A stretch of DNA of 64,000 bases from an uncultured Tolumonas sp. (GCF_963556105.2 NZ_OY829948.1:353306-417305); one strand, 5' to 3'; counted from the stretch's first letter, positions 38,548 through 49,066 are shown. Translations and numbers: made by a program. The notes: generated by a model from the sequence alone, not told the origin.

Positions 38548-41500
38548 ATGACCAATTACTTTTCCTTTTCTTTGAGTGCCAAAGCAAATCAACGTCTGAC
38601 CTTTGGACAGTTAAATGGCAGTAGTCTTTCTCTGGCGATTGCTGAACTGGTAAAAACACAAGAGCATCCGGTGGTGTTGCTGGTGCATGACACCCCCACC
38701 GCCTTGTATTTAGAGCAGGAAATTAGCTTTCTGCTGGCAGAATCAACGATTCCGGTACGGTTGTTTCCTGACTGGGAAACCTTGCCTTACGATACATTCT
38801 CGCCGCATCAGGACATCATATCGCAACGCATCGAAGCGCTTTATCATCTGCCGCGCATGAAAAAAGGGCTGCTGATCCTGCCTGTAGCGACCCTCATGTT
38901 GCGTACCGCACCATCGAGCTTTATTGACGGTCACAGCCTGTTGGTCAAACCCGGTGACAAACTGGATTTAACCAATCTGCGCCGCCGCTTGGAACAGGCC
39001 GGTTACAATGCGGTCGAACAGGTATTGGAACACGGGGAATATGCCGCACGTGGCTCTTTGCTCGATCTGTTCCCGATGGGCTCGTCACAACCTTATCGTA
39101 TTGATTTTTTTGATGATGAAGTCGATACCATTCGAGCCTTTGATCCAGATACACAACGTTCTCACGACCCGGTAAAAGAAGTTCGGCTATTACCCGCTCA
39201 CGAATTTCCAACCGATAAAAATGCCATTGAAGGCTTCCGCCAACGTTTCCGTGAGCTATTCGATGCCAGTCGGGAACCCGGCTCGGTTTATCAGCAAGTC
39301 AGTAAGGGCATGTGGCCGGCGGGTATTGAATATTATCTGCCGCTGTTTTTTGAGCAAACCTCAACTTTGCTAGATTATCTTCCCGCTGCCAGCTTGATCC
39401 TGACGGTTGGTGATATTCAGCAAGCCAGCGAACAATTCTGGCAAGATGTGCAGCAACGTTATGAAGATCGGCGTTACGATTTAACCCGTCCGTTGTTATC
39501 ACCCGCAACCTTGTATCTGCCAATAGACCAACTGTTCGGTGTGTTGAAAGAACGCACGCAGATCCACTGTCAGGCACTGCCAACGGAAGAAAAAGCTGGC
39601 CGTATCAATCTACCGGTTAATGCGCTGCCAGAATTGTCCATTGAAGCCAAACAACAAGAGCCGTTAGAAGCACTACAACGTTTCTTGAGTCTATTTAATG
39701 GCCGCGTTTTATTCTCGGTGGAATCCGAAGGGCGTCGTGAAGCATTACTGGAACTACTGACACCACTGCAGATCCAACTACCGATCCTGAGTTCCTTTGA
39801 TGCGTTCACCAACGGCGCAGATCAATTTGCGATCATTGTCAGCCCGCTGGAGCATGGCTTCATTCTGCCGCAAGCTAATGTGGCGCTGATCTGTGAAAAC
39901 GATCTGTTTGGTCAGAAAGTTGTTCAACGTCGCCGTCGCGATAAAAAAGCCAGCGCCGGCAGCGATGCGATTGTTCGTAATCTGGCGGAGCTCACCATTG
40001 GGCAACCCGTCGTGCACCTCGATCATGGTGTTGGTCGTTATGTCGGGCTGCAATCGCTGAATGCCGGTGGCATTGCCGCTGAATATCTCACGTTGGAATA
40101 CGCTGGTGCTGACAAACTTTATGTGCCAGTAACCTCACTGCATCTCATCAGCCGTTATAGCGGCAGTGAAAATCCGCCCCTGCACAAACTCGGTGGTGAA
40201 GCCTGGCTAAAAGCGCGGAAAAAAGCTGTCGAAAAAATCCGCGATGTGGCCGCTGAACTCTTGGATGTGTATGCCAAACGAGCCGCCCGACCGGGTCTGG
40301 CGTTCCGACATGATAAACAAGCCTACAGTAAATTTGCCGCCGGATTCCCGTTTGAAGAAACACCGGATCAGCTCAACGCTATAAACTCCGTGCTCGGTGA
40401 TATGTGCCAAGCCAAAGCCATGGATCGACTGGTCTGCGGGGATGTCGGCTTTGGTAAAACTGAAGTAGCTATGCGCGCTACTTTTGTGGCGGTACATGCC
40501 GGTAAACAGGTTGCCGTCTTAGTGCCAACCACCCTATTGGCACAACAACATTATGAAAACTTCCGCGATCGCTTTGCCAACTGGCCAGTCAACATTGAAG
40601 TGATGAGCCGTTTCAAAAGCGCCAAAGAACAAAAAGCAGCCATGGAAGCACTGGCGGAAGGCAAAATCGATATCATCATCGGCACCCACAAACTGCTGTC
40701 CGAAGATATCCGCTTTAAAGATCTGGGTTTGTTGGTGGTCGATGAAGAGCACCGTTTCGGCGTACGTCAGAAAGAAAAGATCAAAGCATTGCGTGCCGAT
40801 GTCGACATCCTGACCCTGACGGCGACGCCGATCCCACGTACGCTGAATATGGCATTATCCGGTATGCGTGATCTTTCCGTTATCGCTACCCCACCGGCTA
40901 AACGGTTAGCCATTAAAACGTTTGTCCGCCAGCATGACAAAGCTGTGGTACGTGAAGCGATACTGCGTGAATTAAAACGTGGTGGCCAGATCTATTATCT
41001 GCACAATAATGTCGAAACCATCGAACAAACAGCAACACAACTCAGTGAACTGGTGCCGGAAGCCCGGATCTGTATCGCCCATGGCCAGATGCGGGAACGC
41101 GAGCTGGAACGGGTGATGTCTGATTTCTATCACCAGCGTTACAACTTATTAGTCTGCACTACCATCATTGAAACCGGCATCGACGTACCGAGTGCCAATA
41201 CCATCATCATGGATCGCGCCGATCATCTGGGTTTGGCGCAATTGCATCAATTGCGTGGCCGTGTCGGACGCTCACACCACCAGGCCTATGCCTATCTGTT
41301 AACACCGCACCCCAAACAGATGACCAAAGATGCGGTCAAACGATTGGAAGCCATTGAGTCACTGGAAGATTTGGGCGCCGGTTTTGTGCTGGCAACCCAC
41401 GATCTGGAGATCCGTGGTGCAGGGGAATTGTTGGGTGATGAACAAAGCGGACAAATCGAATCCATCGGTTTTACGCTGTATATGGAGATGCTGGAACAAG

Positions 41501-42000
41501 CCGTTAATGCGCTGAAAGAAGGTAAAGAACCGTCATTAGATCAGCTGTTATCCGACCATACCGATATCGAATTACGCGTACCAGCACTGTTACCGGATGA
41601 CTATATTCCTGACGTTAATATGCGACTGTCCATCTACAAACGTATCGCCAGCTGTAATAGCCAAGATGAGATCGATGAACTTAAAATTGAGTTGATTGAT
41701 CGTTTTGGTTTATTACCACCAGCGGCACAGAATCTGATCCAGATTTCACGTTTCCGTTTATTAGCCAAACCGCTTGGTTTGAAACGAATTGAAATTGCCG
41801 ATCGGGGTGGTTTTATCGATTTTGCTCAGGATACTAAGGTCAATCCGATGTTCATCGTCAGCTTGATGCAAACACAACCACGTTTGTACCGTATGGATGG
41901 CCCGACCCGCCTGCGGTTTAATCTACCCAGTGATGACGCAAAAACACGTTTTGCCTTAGTCGAGCAAATCCTCAACTCTTTTGCTAAGAACCGTATTTAA
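38548..42000 (+). CDS. mfd: transcription-repair coupling factor Mfd
   Basis: Displaces RNA polymerase stalled at DNA lesions and recruits UvrA. The 1150 residues match E. coli Mfd (1148). Domains in order: the UvrB-like N-terminal region (LYLEQEISFLLAES, FPDWETLPYD), the RNA polymerase interaction (CarD-like) domain near residues 480-560 (QPVVHLDHGVGRYVG), the SF2 translocase motor with GDVGFGKTEVAMRA and VVDEEHRFGVRQKE, motif TATPIPRTL, and QLRGRVGRS. The C-terminal TRCF domain masks the UvrA site. The Shine-Dalgarno sequence is weak, consistent with coupling to the preceding gene. Confidence 0.98.
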   Translation: MTNYFSFSLSAKANQRLTFGQLNGSSLSLAIAELVKTQEHPVVLLVHDTPTALYLEQEISFLLAESTIPVRLFPDWETLPYDTFSPHQDIISQRIEALYHLPRMKKGLLILPVATLMLRTAPSSFIDGHSLLVKPGDKLDLTNLRRRLEQAGYNAVEQVLEHGEYAARGSLLDLFPMGSSQPYRIDFFDDEVDTIRAFDPDTQRSHDPVKEVRLLPAHEFPTDKNAIEGFRQRFRELFDASREPGSVYQQVSKGMWPAGIEYYLPLFFEQTSTLLDYLPAASLILTVGDIQQASEQFWQDVQQRYEDRRYDLTRPLLSPATLYLPIDQLFGVLKERTQIHCQALPTEEKAGRINLPVNALPELSIEAKQQEPLEALQRFLSLFNGRVLFSVESEGRREALLELLTPLQIQLPILSSFDAFTNGADQFAIIVSPLEHGFILPQANVALICENDLFGQKVVQRRRRDKKASAGSDAIVRNLAELTIGQPVVHLDHGVGRYVGLQSLNAGGIAAEYLTLEYAGADKLYVPVTSLHLISRYSGSENPPLHKLGGEAWLKARKKAVEKIRDVAAELLDVYAKRAARPGLAFRHDKQAYSKFAAGFPFEETPDQLNAINSVLGDMCQAKAMDRLVCGDVGFGKTEVAMRATFVAVHAGKQVAVLVPTTLLAQQHYENFRDRFANWPVNIEVMSRFKSAKEQKAAMEALAEGKIDIIIGTHKLLSEDIRFKDLGLLVVDEEHRFGVRQKEKIKALRADVDILTLTATPIPRTLNMALSGMRDLSVIATPPAKRLAIKTFVRQHDKAVVREAILRELKRGGQIYYLHNNVETIEQTATQLSELVPEARICIAHGQMRERELERVMSDFYHQRYNLLVCTTIIETGIDVPSANTIIMDRADHLGLAQLHQLRGRVGRSHHQAYAYLLTPHPKQMTKDAVKRLEAIESLEDLGAGFVLATHDLEIRGAGELLGDEQSGQIESIGFTLYMEMLEQAVNALKEGKEPSLDQLLSDHTDIELRVPALLPDDYIPDVNMRLSIYKRIASCNSQDEIDELKIELIDRFGLLPPAAQNLIQISRFRLLAKPLGLKRIEIADRGGFIDFAQDTKVNPMFIVSLMQTQPRLYRMDGPTRLRFNLPSDDAKTRFALVEQILNSFAKNRI

Positions 42001-42009
42001 GCGCTTACG

Positions 42010-42045
42010 CAGATGATGCTCACGCAAATAAGTGGGCATCGTCTG
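42010..42045 (+). terminator. hairpin downstream of mfd
   Basis: Fourteen-base arms (CAGATGATGCTCAC with GTGGGCATCGTCTG, two G-U pairs) and an eight-base loop, nine bases after mfd. It lacks a T-run, so it may be a weak or Rho-assisted end. Confidence 0.4.
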
Positions 42046-42205
42046 ATTCCATTACAATTAACTATCACAATGATCTGCTGATAGTGATCCAGCAAGACTT
42101 TTCTGATACCCACCTTTCCTCTTTAGAACAACATCTAACATACTGAATAACATTCCACTTTAGTAATCAGCCTGTTGTGATCCGTTTATCAGGAAGGATG
42201 TCACC

Positions 42206-43843
42206 ATGAAAATAGCGCACAAACTGTACTTTCTCATTGCAGTCGGTTTTTTTGGCTGTCTGCTGATAGGCGGTGCATCGCTTATCAAAATGGCCAAGAT
42301 GAATGAAAACATCATCTATATCACCGACAACAGTATTCCTAGCATCCGTAATTTGAATCAGATTGAAATTCATTTCCTCACATTACGCACCTATGTCATC
42401 AGCCACATCACTTATAGTGAAGATGCTCGTGCAATGCGCAGTGCAGAGGATAAATTACGGGAATTTGAAAAACTGATCGATGAGGAAAAAGCCGTCATAC
42501 AGACCAAAATGACAGAATATGAAACCAAATATGTCACTGATTCAGAAGATCTCGCGCTATTTCAGAAAATAAAAACGGCGATGAGCAAATATCAGGAAAC
42601 AGCTAAAAACGTGATCGATATTTCTGCTACGTATGAGGCTAAACAAGCGCGTAGCGAGTTAGCCAATCTGCAAGAGGTCGGTAAAGTAGTGACAACCGCA
42701 CTGCAGGAAAGTATCGAACACAACAATCAAATTGCGGCTGGAGATAAGAAAAAAGGCGAAGAAAATTATACCAGTGCTCGCTGGACAGTCATGTTCGCTT
42801 CAGCAGGGGTATTAGCCTGTTTGCTTGCACTTGGTTTGTTGAGTGTAAGTCAGATCCGCCGTGGAGTGAGTGGTGCGCAACAGACTATTGCGCGCATAGA
42901 ACAGTCTCTCGACTTTACTCTGCGCGCAGATGATAAAGGTAACGATGAAATCAGCCTGATGTTGCGTTCTTTTAATCACTTGATTTCTGGCATGCAACAT
43001 AACCTGAAAGTACTATTACAGGGAGTACATGAGGTCAATACCACGGCAGAAGAGCTACTACAATCAGCCCATCAGGTTACTGAAAGTTCCCAAACACAAA
43101 GCGCCTCTTCCGCACAAATGGCCGCATCTGTTGAAGAAATGACGGTCAGTATTAATCAGGTCGCCGAGCAAGCAGCCGACGCCAGCATTTGTACTGCTGA
43201 TGCCGGTAAAAAAGCTCAAAACGGACAACGTGTTATCGATCAAACCGTGAATAATATTCATGCCATTGAAAATGCGGTTGATAACGCTGCTGGTGATATC
43301 GCCATGCTGGAAGAAAAAAGCCGCGAAATTGCATCTGTTATTAATGTTATTCGTGATGTTGCAGAACAAACTAATTTATTAGCACTCAATGCCGCCATTG
43401 AAGCTGCACGAGCCGGTGAGCAAGGTCGAGGCTTTGCAGTAGTTGCCGATGAAGTTCGTAGTTTGGCGGCCAGAACCGCAACTTCCACAGTAGAAATTGG
43501 AAAAATTATTTCTGCAATTCAAAGTGTATCTAATGCAGCTGTCGCTCGAATGAAAGAGGCGGTGAACAAAGTAGAAGCCGGTGTCGCTGGTGCTGGTGAA
43601 GCCCGAAGCACCATGACGGAGATTTGTGGCGTTACTAGCCGCAGTTTAGAGCTAGTCGCCCATATTTCTGATGCCATAAGAGAACAAGGACTGGCAACCG
43701 ATTCGATTGCCCAACAAGTAGAAAGTGTTGCCGGCATGGCGGAAGAAAATAGCGAGTCGGCAAAAAGCTCAGATCAACTGGCTAATCGACTGGAAAAAGT
43801 CGCGGCCAGCATGGAAAAAATTGTTTCTGCTTACCGGCTCTAG
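42206..43843 (+). CDS. methyl-accepting chemotaxis protein
   Basis: A 545-residue transmembrane chemoreceptor that signals through CheA/CheW. Membrane helix one lies near residues 8-28, followed by a periplasmic four-helix-bundle ligand domain (about 30-190), a second helix near 195-215 and a HAMP domain. The long cytoplasmic signalling hairpin has the highly conserved tip region [20 protein letters not shown] then [12 protein letters not shown]. No CheR-tethering pentapeptide is present at the C-terminus (ends SAYRL). The ligand is unknown. GGAAGG precedes the ATG. No che genes are nearby, so it is an orphan receptor gene. Confidence 0.94.
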   Translation: MKIAHKLYFLIAVGFFGCLLIGGASLIKMAKMNENIIYITDNSIPSIRNLNQIEIHFLTLRTYVISHITYSEDARAMRSAEDKLREFEKLIDEEKAVIQTKMTEYETKYVTDSEDLALFQKIKTAMSKYQETAKNVIDISATYEAKQARSELANLQEVGKVVTTALQESIEHNNQIAAGDKKKGEENYTSARWTVMFASAGVLACLLALGLLSVSQIRRGVSGAQQTIARIEQSLDFTLRADDKGNDEISLMLRSFNHLISGMQHNLKVLLQGVHEVNTTAEELLQSAHQVTESSQTQSASSAQMAASVEEMTVSINQVAEQAADASICTADAGKKAQNGQRVIDQTVNNIHAIENAVDNAAGDIAMLEEKSREIASVINVIRDVAEQTNLLALNAAIEAARAGEQGRGFAVVADEVRSLAARTATSTVEIGKIISAIQSVSNAAVARMKEAVNKVEAGVAGAGEARSTMTEICGVTSRSLELVAHISDAIREQGLATDSIAQQVESVAGMAEENSESAKSSDQLANRLEKVAASMEKIVSAYRL

Positions 43844-44380
43844 AGCCTGTTCATCGGATAATATGCGCTATTCATAGAGATATTTTCAGTTGAAGATCGA
43901 GCTTATAGTTCAGCTTTTGGGATCGCTCATTTTTTAGACTGATAATACTCCTGAACTTCTTCAGATACAGGGGTGTTATCAGCTAATTAAACAGATTCGT
44001 TCCATGTGTATTTTACCATTTCTGATAAAAGCATATCTAACTGTTCAAGCCTCATATTCAAATGAATTATCAGTAGAACTCTCTTTTATCTGCTTTTGAG
44101 AAAACTTAACTTTCCCGTTTAAATGAGGGGGAATATAGCGGCATAGTGAATTTGGCTACCTGTTATATGAGAGATGACTCAATGAAAAAACCAATAGATC
44201 TAATTTTAGCCCTGAATTGCGACAAACCATATTGCTACTCTAAAAGCCTAATTTATGAAAATAAAATAATTGATTGTCTTACTTTGCCTGCATAAACATT
44301 AAGCCACTATTGTCATTCCATAGTTAATACTATAAATATATTTGTGAGATATCCGTCTGAGATAGTGAGAATAATATCCA
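43844..44380. other. 537-base gap between chemoreceptor and HD-GYP genes
   Basis: AT-rich and without an intact gene. Its centre carries a decayed transposase fragment on the minus strand (listed separately). A 37-codon frame at 44182-44295 has no good ribosome site and is not called. The last 80 bases probably contain the HD-GYP promoter, but no clear boxes were assigned. Confidence 0.5.
43927..44155 (-). pseudogene. relic of an IS481/IS3-like transposase (integrase C-terminal part)
   Basis: Reading the minus strand from 44155, one frame gives ...YIPPHLNGKVKFSQKQ..., which resembles the PHLNGKVERSQ signature near the end of the catalytic core of IS481-type transposases. That frame stops after SFEYEA. 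One base out of frame the similarity goes on with LEQLDMLLSEMVKYTWNESV, comparable to the family's LEALLAEWQHYYNW helix. A TAA stop (43987-43989) follows, then TPVSEEVQEYYQSKK before the last stop. So at least one frameshift and one nonsense mutation have accumulated. Terminal inverted repeats were not found. The family assignment is from remembered motifs. Confidence 0.5.
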
Positions 44381-45619
44381 ATGAGTCAGACAACACCCGT
44401 TTCAGTCGATCAACTTAAAGTCGGTCATTACGTTGTTCTGCCTTTCGGGTGGAGAAATCATCCGTTTTTGTTCAGTTCGTTTCGCATCAAAGATGAAGAA
44501 CAACTGCAGATATTACGCGATCTGGGTGTCAGAGCGATTCCAGTCGATTTAACCAAAAGCGTGGTGATTGAAGAAGAACCTGCACCAACTGAAGCAGAAG
44601 AGCTGCTCGTCGAACCCGAAATAACTATTGCTAATCAACACAAAGCGAAACAACAAGCTGCACGCCGCTCGATCCGGCAAGCAGAGCGCAGTTATACCAA
44701 TGCATTATCCCCGTTGCGCGAATCACTCACCCGACTGAATTTAAAACCGGATGAAGGATTAGCCACCGTGGCGGAATTAGTGCGTAATGCTGCCGTCAGT
44801 CTTGCGGAACAAGAGGGGTCAGTGGGTTTCCATCTAGTGCGCTCGATTCGTAACAGCGATCCACTGCTACTGCATAGCCTCAACGTAGCATTTATTGCCA
44901 TGCTCATCGCCAGAGAGGCGGGGTGGGATCCTCTAGCCATTAAAGATGCCGGCTTAGCCGGGCTAGTTCACGATATTGGTGAATTACGTATTCCTACGCA
45001 AGTGACGCGTAAACGCACGGAGTTAACGAAAGCCGAAGTCAATTTTCTAAAACTGCACGTGCAATATGGGTTTGAGCAGCTGACGCAGTTAAAAGCGTAT
45101 ACACCGGAAGTTCGGCAAGCCACGTTACAGCATCATGAATGTCTCGATGGCTCAGGTTATCCATCAGGTTTAAAAGATGGTGAAATTGCCCCATTAAGCC
45201 GACTGATCGCCGTAGTGGATTATTACGAAGAGCAATTGCATCCGCGTAATGGATTAGGCACCGCCCACCCGAATCAGGTGATCGCCAGTTTATATAAAAA
45301 AGCCAATAAACAATTTGATAGCCAGTTTACGCAGTTGTTAATCAAAGTATTAGGCGTATATCCACCAGGAAGCGTTGTCACTTTAAGTGATGGCACATTG
45401 GCATTGGTCATGTCGAGTGAACCATCAGCACCGTTAAAGCCAATGGTATTACCTTATGAAAAAGGCCGGGTGCAAGAAGGGGTTGATCTGATTGCCTTAC
45501 AAAATGATGAACGCACCATCAGTGGCATCGTGGCACATGAAGAGCTAACGCCACAACAGCAGGAATTCTTCGGCATCACCAGACATGCCTGTTACTATTT
45601 CTCACTGCCGCACGAATAA
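44381..45619 (+). CDS. HD-GYP domain c-di-GMP phosphodiesterase with DUF3391
   Basis: Likely hydrolyses cyclic di-GMP. Of its 412 residues, the N-terminal part (about 1-140) is a DUF3391 domain (VDQLKVGHYVVLPFGW at the start, a charged helix around 85-105). The HD-GYP domain follows with the metal-binding His in LLLHSLNVAFIAML, the HD pair in GLVHDIGELRIP, paired histidines in LQHHECLDGSGYPSGLK (GYP intact) and the AVVDYYEE metal site. All recognisable catalytic residues are kept, so it is probably active. The Shine-Dalgarno sequence is weak (GTGAG). It forms a single-gene unit with a strong terminator. It lies 0.5 kb from a chemoreceptor gene. Confidence 0.93.
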   Translation: MSQTTPVSVDQLKVGHYVVLPFGWRNHPFLFSSFRIKDEEQLQILRDLGVRAIPVDLTKSVVIEEEPAPTEAEELLVEPEITIANQHKAKQQAARRSIRQAERSYTNALSPLRESLTRLNLKPDEGLATVAELVRNAAVSLAEQEGSVGFHLVRSIRNSDPLLLHSLNVAFIAMLIAREAGWDPLAIKDAGLAGLVHDIGELRIPTQVTRKRTELTKAEVNFLKLHVQYGFEQLTQLKAYTPEVRQATLQHHECLDGSGYPSGLKDGEIAPLSRLIAVVDYYEEQLHPRNGLGTAHPNQVIASLYKKANKQFDSQFTQLLIKVLGVYPPGSVVTLSDGTLALVMSSEPSAPLKPMVLPYEKGRVQEGVDLIALQNDERTISGIVAHEELTPQQQEFFGITRHACYYFSLPHE

Positions 45620-45621
45620 AA

Positions 45622-45647
45622 ACAAACCCCGCCTAAAGCGGGGTTTT
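45622..45647. terminator. bidirectional terminator between HD-GYP gene and glycyl radical enzyme gene
   Basis: A GC-rich stem (AAACCCCGC with GCGGGGTTTT) and CTAAA loop, T-run downstream and A-run upstream, between convergent genes. Confidence 0.88.
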
Positions 45648-45652
45648 ATGTT

Positions 45653-48091
45653 TCAGGCTTTCGCTAAGGTATGTTCAGTTCGCGCAATAATATCGTCTTG
45701 AGTATCTGGCGATAGAGCCGTGAAAAACGCCGAATAACCCGCAACCCGCACCACCAGATCCCGATATTGATCCGGATGTTCTTTGGCTGCTAACAAGGTT
45801 TCGCGGGAAACAATGTTGTATTGCACATGCCAGCCTTTGTGTACCTCAAAGAAGGTTCGCAGTAACACCTTCAGTTTCTGACGATCACGTGGTTGTTCTA
45901 AACTCGTTGGATTGAGTTTTTGATTCAGCAGTACGCCCCCCAAAATGGCGGCAGTTGGTAATTTACCCAGCGAATTAAATACCGCTGTCGGGCCGTGGCT
46001 GTCGGTGCCGGATGATGGGCTGGCCCCTTCCGCTAATGGTGCATGTGCTTTGCGACCATCCGGGGTTGCCATGGTTCCAGCACCAAACGGCACGTTGGCA
46101 GAAATAGATGAAGTACCGGCGTAATAGCCGCCACCAATCGGGCCACGACCATAACGGGTATTATGAAATTGGCTGATCTCATCAATAAATGTCTGATAAG
46201 CCCGCACCAGCAGCTCATCCACCGAGTCATCATCATTACCGTATTTCGCGATGCGATTAGCCAGCATCAAACGTAATGCTTCACCCTCTTCGCCGGCAAA
46301 ATCGTTCCCCAATGCAGCTGCTAGTTCCTGCTGTGACAATTTACCGCTGAATACCTGATCACGTACCACCGCTAAACTATTGCCCAGATTCGCAATACCA
46401 ACCTGCAAACCGGATACCCAGTCGTATTTCGCCCCGCCCTGTTTTGCCGTTTTACCACGTTCAATACAATCATCGACCAACGCGGAACACAGAATATCGT
46501 GCGCGTTTTCTTCCAACACGGTATCGACAACACAATCTATCTCAACGGTTTTACGCGTGTAATAACGGATCTGACGATCCCACGCGGCTAATACTTCTTC
46601 AAAATTATGGAAGTTGCCTAAACTGAGCCCTTGCGGCTGTGGCAGGAAGGTTTTTCCGGTTGTGGCATCTGTGCCTTGTTCCAACGCCGCCAGCATGACG
46701 CGGGCAAAATTGACAAAACTCATGCCAGTACAACGATAGCCCCATTTCCCCGGTACTGCCGTTTCAATACAACCGATAGCGGAGTAGTTATAAGCGTCTT
46801 CCACTTCCACACCGAGCTTAATAAATTCAGGAATAACGATTTCATCATTATTGAAAGCCGGCATGCCAAAACCACAACGGATCACCGCCATACAGGCTTC
46901 AAGAAAATCATCGCTCATACCCGCATGGTAACGTACGCTCAAATTGGGCTGTGTAGAGCGCAAGCGACCGCATGATTCGAGAATGGTATAAGAGAGAGGG
47001 TTCACAGCATCAACCGCCGCCCCCTGATGCCAACGCTGACCGCCAATCGTGACATTCTGATACAACGGGCTGCCGGCTGACGCTTTGGAATGCGTGCCGG
47101 AACGGATTTTATTCACCTCCAGCAGTTTCAACCAACAGCAATGCAACAGCTCAATCGCCTGTTCACGCGGTAAGGTTTGTTCTAACTCCACATCACGGCG
47201 ATACCAAGGGTAGAGATATTGATCCATGCGGCCAAACGATACTGAATGCCCGTTAGACTCGATCTGCAATACCAATTGAATGAAATAGCACAGTTGTAAC
47301 GCTTGCCAGAAGGTACGTGGTGGCTGTTGGGCGATCACATCGCAGTTTTCCGCAATCGCTAACAATTCATCTCGGCGCTCAATCCGGTTTTCCTGACTGG
47401 CCATTTGACGTGCCAGTGCGGCATAACGTTGAATATGCTCTGACAACGCCAGCAAGGTTATATCCACCGATTTCAGAAACTGTTCTCGATGCAGATCACC
47501 CCAATCAGCTAAATCGAGCCGTTGCCGCCGCTCCGCGACTTTGGCCTGTAAGCCATGAATCCCCAGCTCAAGCAGTTGCGGATAATCTACGGCCAGATGT
47601 GCATCACCCGAGGTCATATTGCCTTCGGCTTTGATAATGCCGCTGGCCAGAATAGCTTTCTGTTCTTCAGTAAACAGACCATAACAACGATCTTGTACCG
47701 TTTGCCCACGCCAGAACGGTGCTAATTGATGGATAGCGGCTTTATCTTCGGCTGTGACACTAAAACCAGCGCCAGGGCGATCGCCTAATTCATCGATCTC
47801 TTTTTCTACCCAGCCAACGGTATATTCAGGAAAAATCGGTGCCGCGCGTAAACAAGATGCCTGATTACCAACAATCAATTCATCATTGTCGATCCAAATT
47901 GTGCGTTGCTGCAGATGATGCGCCAGCGCCAGCGCACGACGCACGACGATCGGTTTATCTATGTTCGCCTGATAGCTTTCCGTGTAATGACGCGCACGCT
48001 CAGTACAAACCGGCGGTTTGACTATCTCTACCAAACGCCGTTTATGATCACGAATACGCGCAGATAACGTGGTCAGGTCAAGTTCCGTCAT
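45653..48091 (-). CDS. glycyl radical enzyme, YbiW/PflD-type (probable 1,5-anhydrohexitol-phosphate lyase)
   Basis: An 812-residue glycyl radical enzyme, needing anaerobic activation. The radical-bearing Gly785 is in the C-terminal RVAGYSA motif. The thiyl-forming Cys441 is in GCIETAVPG, a single cysteine unlike the Cys-Cys of pyruvate formate-lyase. The context GKWGYRCTGMSFVNFARVM and the overall sequence resemble E. coli YbiW (PflF). YbiW and PflD were reported to open the ring of 1,5-anhydroglucitol- or 1,5-anhydromannitol-6-phosphate, giving 1-deoxyfructose-6-phosphate. The activase gene is two bases upstream in the same operon, and an FSA-type aldolase is divergent. GAGGGGG precedes the ATG. 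The substrate is inference. Confidence 0.88.
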   Translation of the reverse strand: MTELDLTTLSARIRDHKRRLVEIVKPPVCTERARHYTESYQANIDKPIVVRRALALAHHLQQRTIWIDNDELIVGNQASCLRAAPIFPEYTVGWVEKEIDELGDRPGAGFSVTAEDKAAIHQLAPFWRGQTVQDRCYGLFTEEQKAILASGIIKAEGNMTSGDAHLAVDYPQLLELGIHGLQAKVAERRQRLDLADWGDLHREQFLKSVDITLLALSEHIQRYAALARQMASQENRIERRDELLAIAENCDVIAQQPPRTFWQALQLCYFIQLVLQIESNGHSVSFGRMDQYLYPWYRRDVELEQTLPREQAIELLHCCWLKLLEVNKIRSGTHSKASAGSPLYQNVTIGGQRWHQGAAVDAVNPLSYTILESCGRLRSTQPNLSVRYHAGMSDDFLEACMAVIRCGFGMPAFNNDEIVIPEFIKLGVEVEDAYNYSAIGCIETAVPGKWGYRCTGMSFVNFARVMLAALEQGTDATTGKTFLPQPQGLSLGNFHNFEEVLAAWDRQIRYYTRKTVEIDCVVDTVLEENAHDILCSALVDDCIERGKTAKQGGAKYDWVSGLQVGIANLGNSLAVVRDQVFSGKLSQQELAAALGNDFAGEEGEALRLMLANRIAKYGNDDDSVDELLVRAYQTFIDEISQFHNTRYGRGPIGGGYYAGTSSISANVPFGAGTMATPDGRKAHAPLAEGASPSSGTDSHGPTAVFNSLGKLPTAAILGGVLLNQKLNPTSLEQPRDRQKLKVLLRTFFEVHKGWHVQYNIVSRETLLAAKEHPDQYRDLVVRVAGYSAFFTALSPDTQDDIIARTEHTLAKA

Positions 48092-48093
48092 AA

Positions 48094-49008
48094 TTACCCC
48101 CTCAGAATAGCAGTCAGACCACAGGCTTTGGCTTGCTGCTCGGCAAAGGCCAGTAACTCGGGTCGATCAAGTGGTTTTCGGGCACATTCATAATCCAGCC
48201 CGAGTAAATGGTATTTGTGCATGCCGTAGGTGTGATACGGCAGGAAATGGATTTCGCCACTACCACCAAATTGTTGATAGTGCTTCGCCGCTTGCTGAAT
48301 GATGGCCGTCAGCGTTATTTCGTCATCGTTGAAATCAGTAATGATGGGAACACGAAACAGAATGTTGGCGCCGCTTTTGCCTAGTTTTTCAATATTGTGT
48401 TGAATTAAAGGTAGCTGACCATCCGTCCATTGCAGGAATTTATCCGCATCAGTGTGTTTCAGATCAACCAGCCACAAATCAACCAATTCCAGCGATGGTT
48501 CAATGTAATGCCAAGGTATATGCAAACAGCTCTCGACGGCCGTATGAATACCTTCCTGATGAGCGGTGTGCAGCAGCTGTTGAGCTAATTTTGGTTGCAT
48601 AAACGGTTCACCTCCGGACAACGTCAGGCCACCGCCACTACGCTGATAAAACGCGTTATCACGGCGCACTTGCGCCATGATTTGCTCGGAATCCATCTCA
48701 TCGCCACAAAGTGAAATGGCACCACTCGGGCAAGCATCTGCAGCCAGTCGCATCTCATTTTCTGTGAGTCCGTGTCGCAAAATAGTGACTGCTGAAGTGT
48801 TATCCTCGCGTTTAAAACAGGAACTATGTTGCGTGCAACGCTGACACCCCTGTGTACACAGACGTTCGTCATATAACAGATCTAAACTGCGCGACCGACT
48901 TTCCGGATTTTGGCACCAGCGGCAACTGAGTGAACACCCTTTCATGAACACTACCGTTCTGATCCCGGGGCCATCATGGGTGGCATAACGTTGCAGATTG
49001 CAGATCAT
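48094..49008 (-). CDS. glycyl radical enzyme activating enzyme (radical SAM), YbiY-type
   Basis: Uses S-adenosylmethionine and a [4Fe-4S] cluster to create the glycyl radical on its partner. The 304-residue protein has the radical-SAM motif CSLSCRWC (CxxxCxxC) near residue 25, after THDGPGIRTVVFMKG. An inserted ferredoxin-like region follows with cysteines in LCTQGCQRC, SSCFKR and ADACPSGAISLCG, as in activases of non-PFL enzymes. The SGGGLTLSGGEPFMQP segment is the SAM-binding GGE motif. AGGA precedes the ATG. It is the first gene of the operon, about 60 bases from a perfect FNR box. Confidence 0.92.
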   Translation of the reverse strand: MICNLQRYATHDGPGIRTVVFMKGCSLSCRWCQNPESRSRSLDLLYDERLCTQGCQRCTQHSSCFKREDNTSAVTILRHGLTENEMRLAADACPSGAISLCGDEMDSEQIMAQVRRDNAFYQRSGGGLTLSGGEPFMQPKLAQQLLHTAHQEGIHTAVESCLHIPWHYIEPSLELVDLWLVDLKHTDADKFLQWTDGQLPLIQHNIEKLGKSGANILFRVPIITDFNDDEITLTAIIQQAAKHYQQFGGSGEIHFLPYHTYGMHKYHLLGLDYECARKPLDRPELLAFAEQQAKACGLTAILRG

Positions 49009-49066
49009 AATTTATCCTGTCGCTTAGCTTCGACTTTCATTTAAAAACTTTCATTCGAAGTTTATT

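Noticed and set aside
44182-44295. 37-codon frame MKKPIDLILALNCDKPYC...
   Set aside because: Weak ribosome site, AT-rich region beside a decayed insertion sequence; not enough to call a gene.
45653-48091. Phenylacetate decarboxylase (toluene-forming) identity for the glycyl radical enzyme
   Set aside because: Tempting if the host is Tolumonas, but the GCIETAVPG active site, the FSA neighbour and gene order all point to the YbiW/PflD group.
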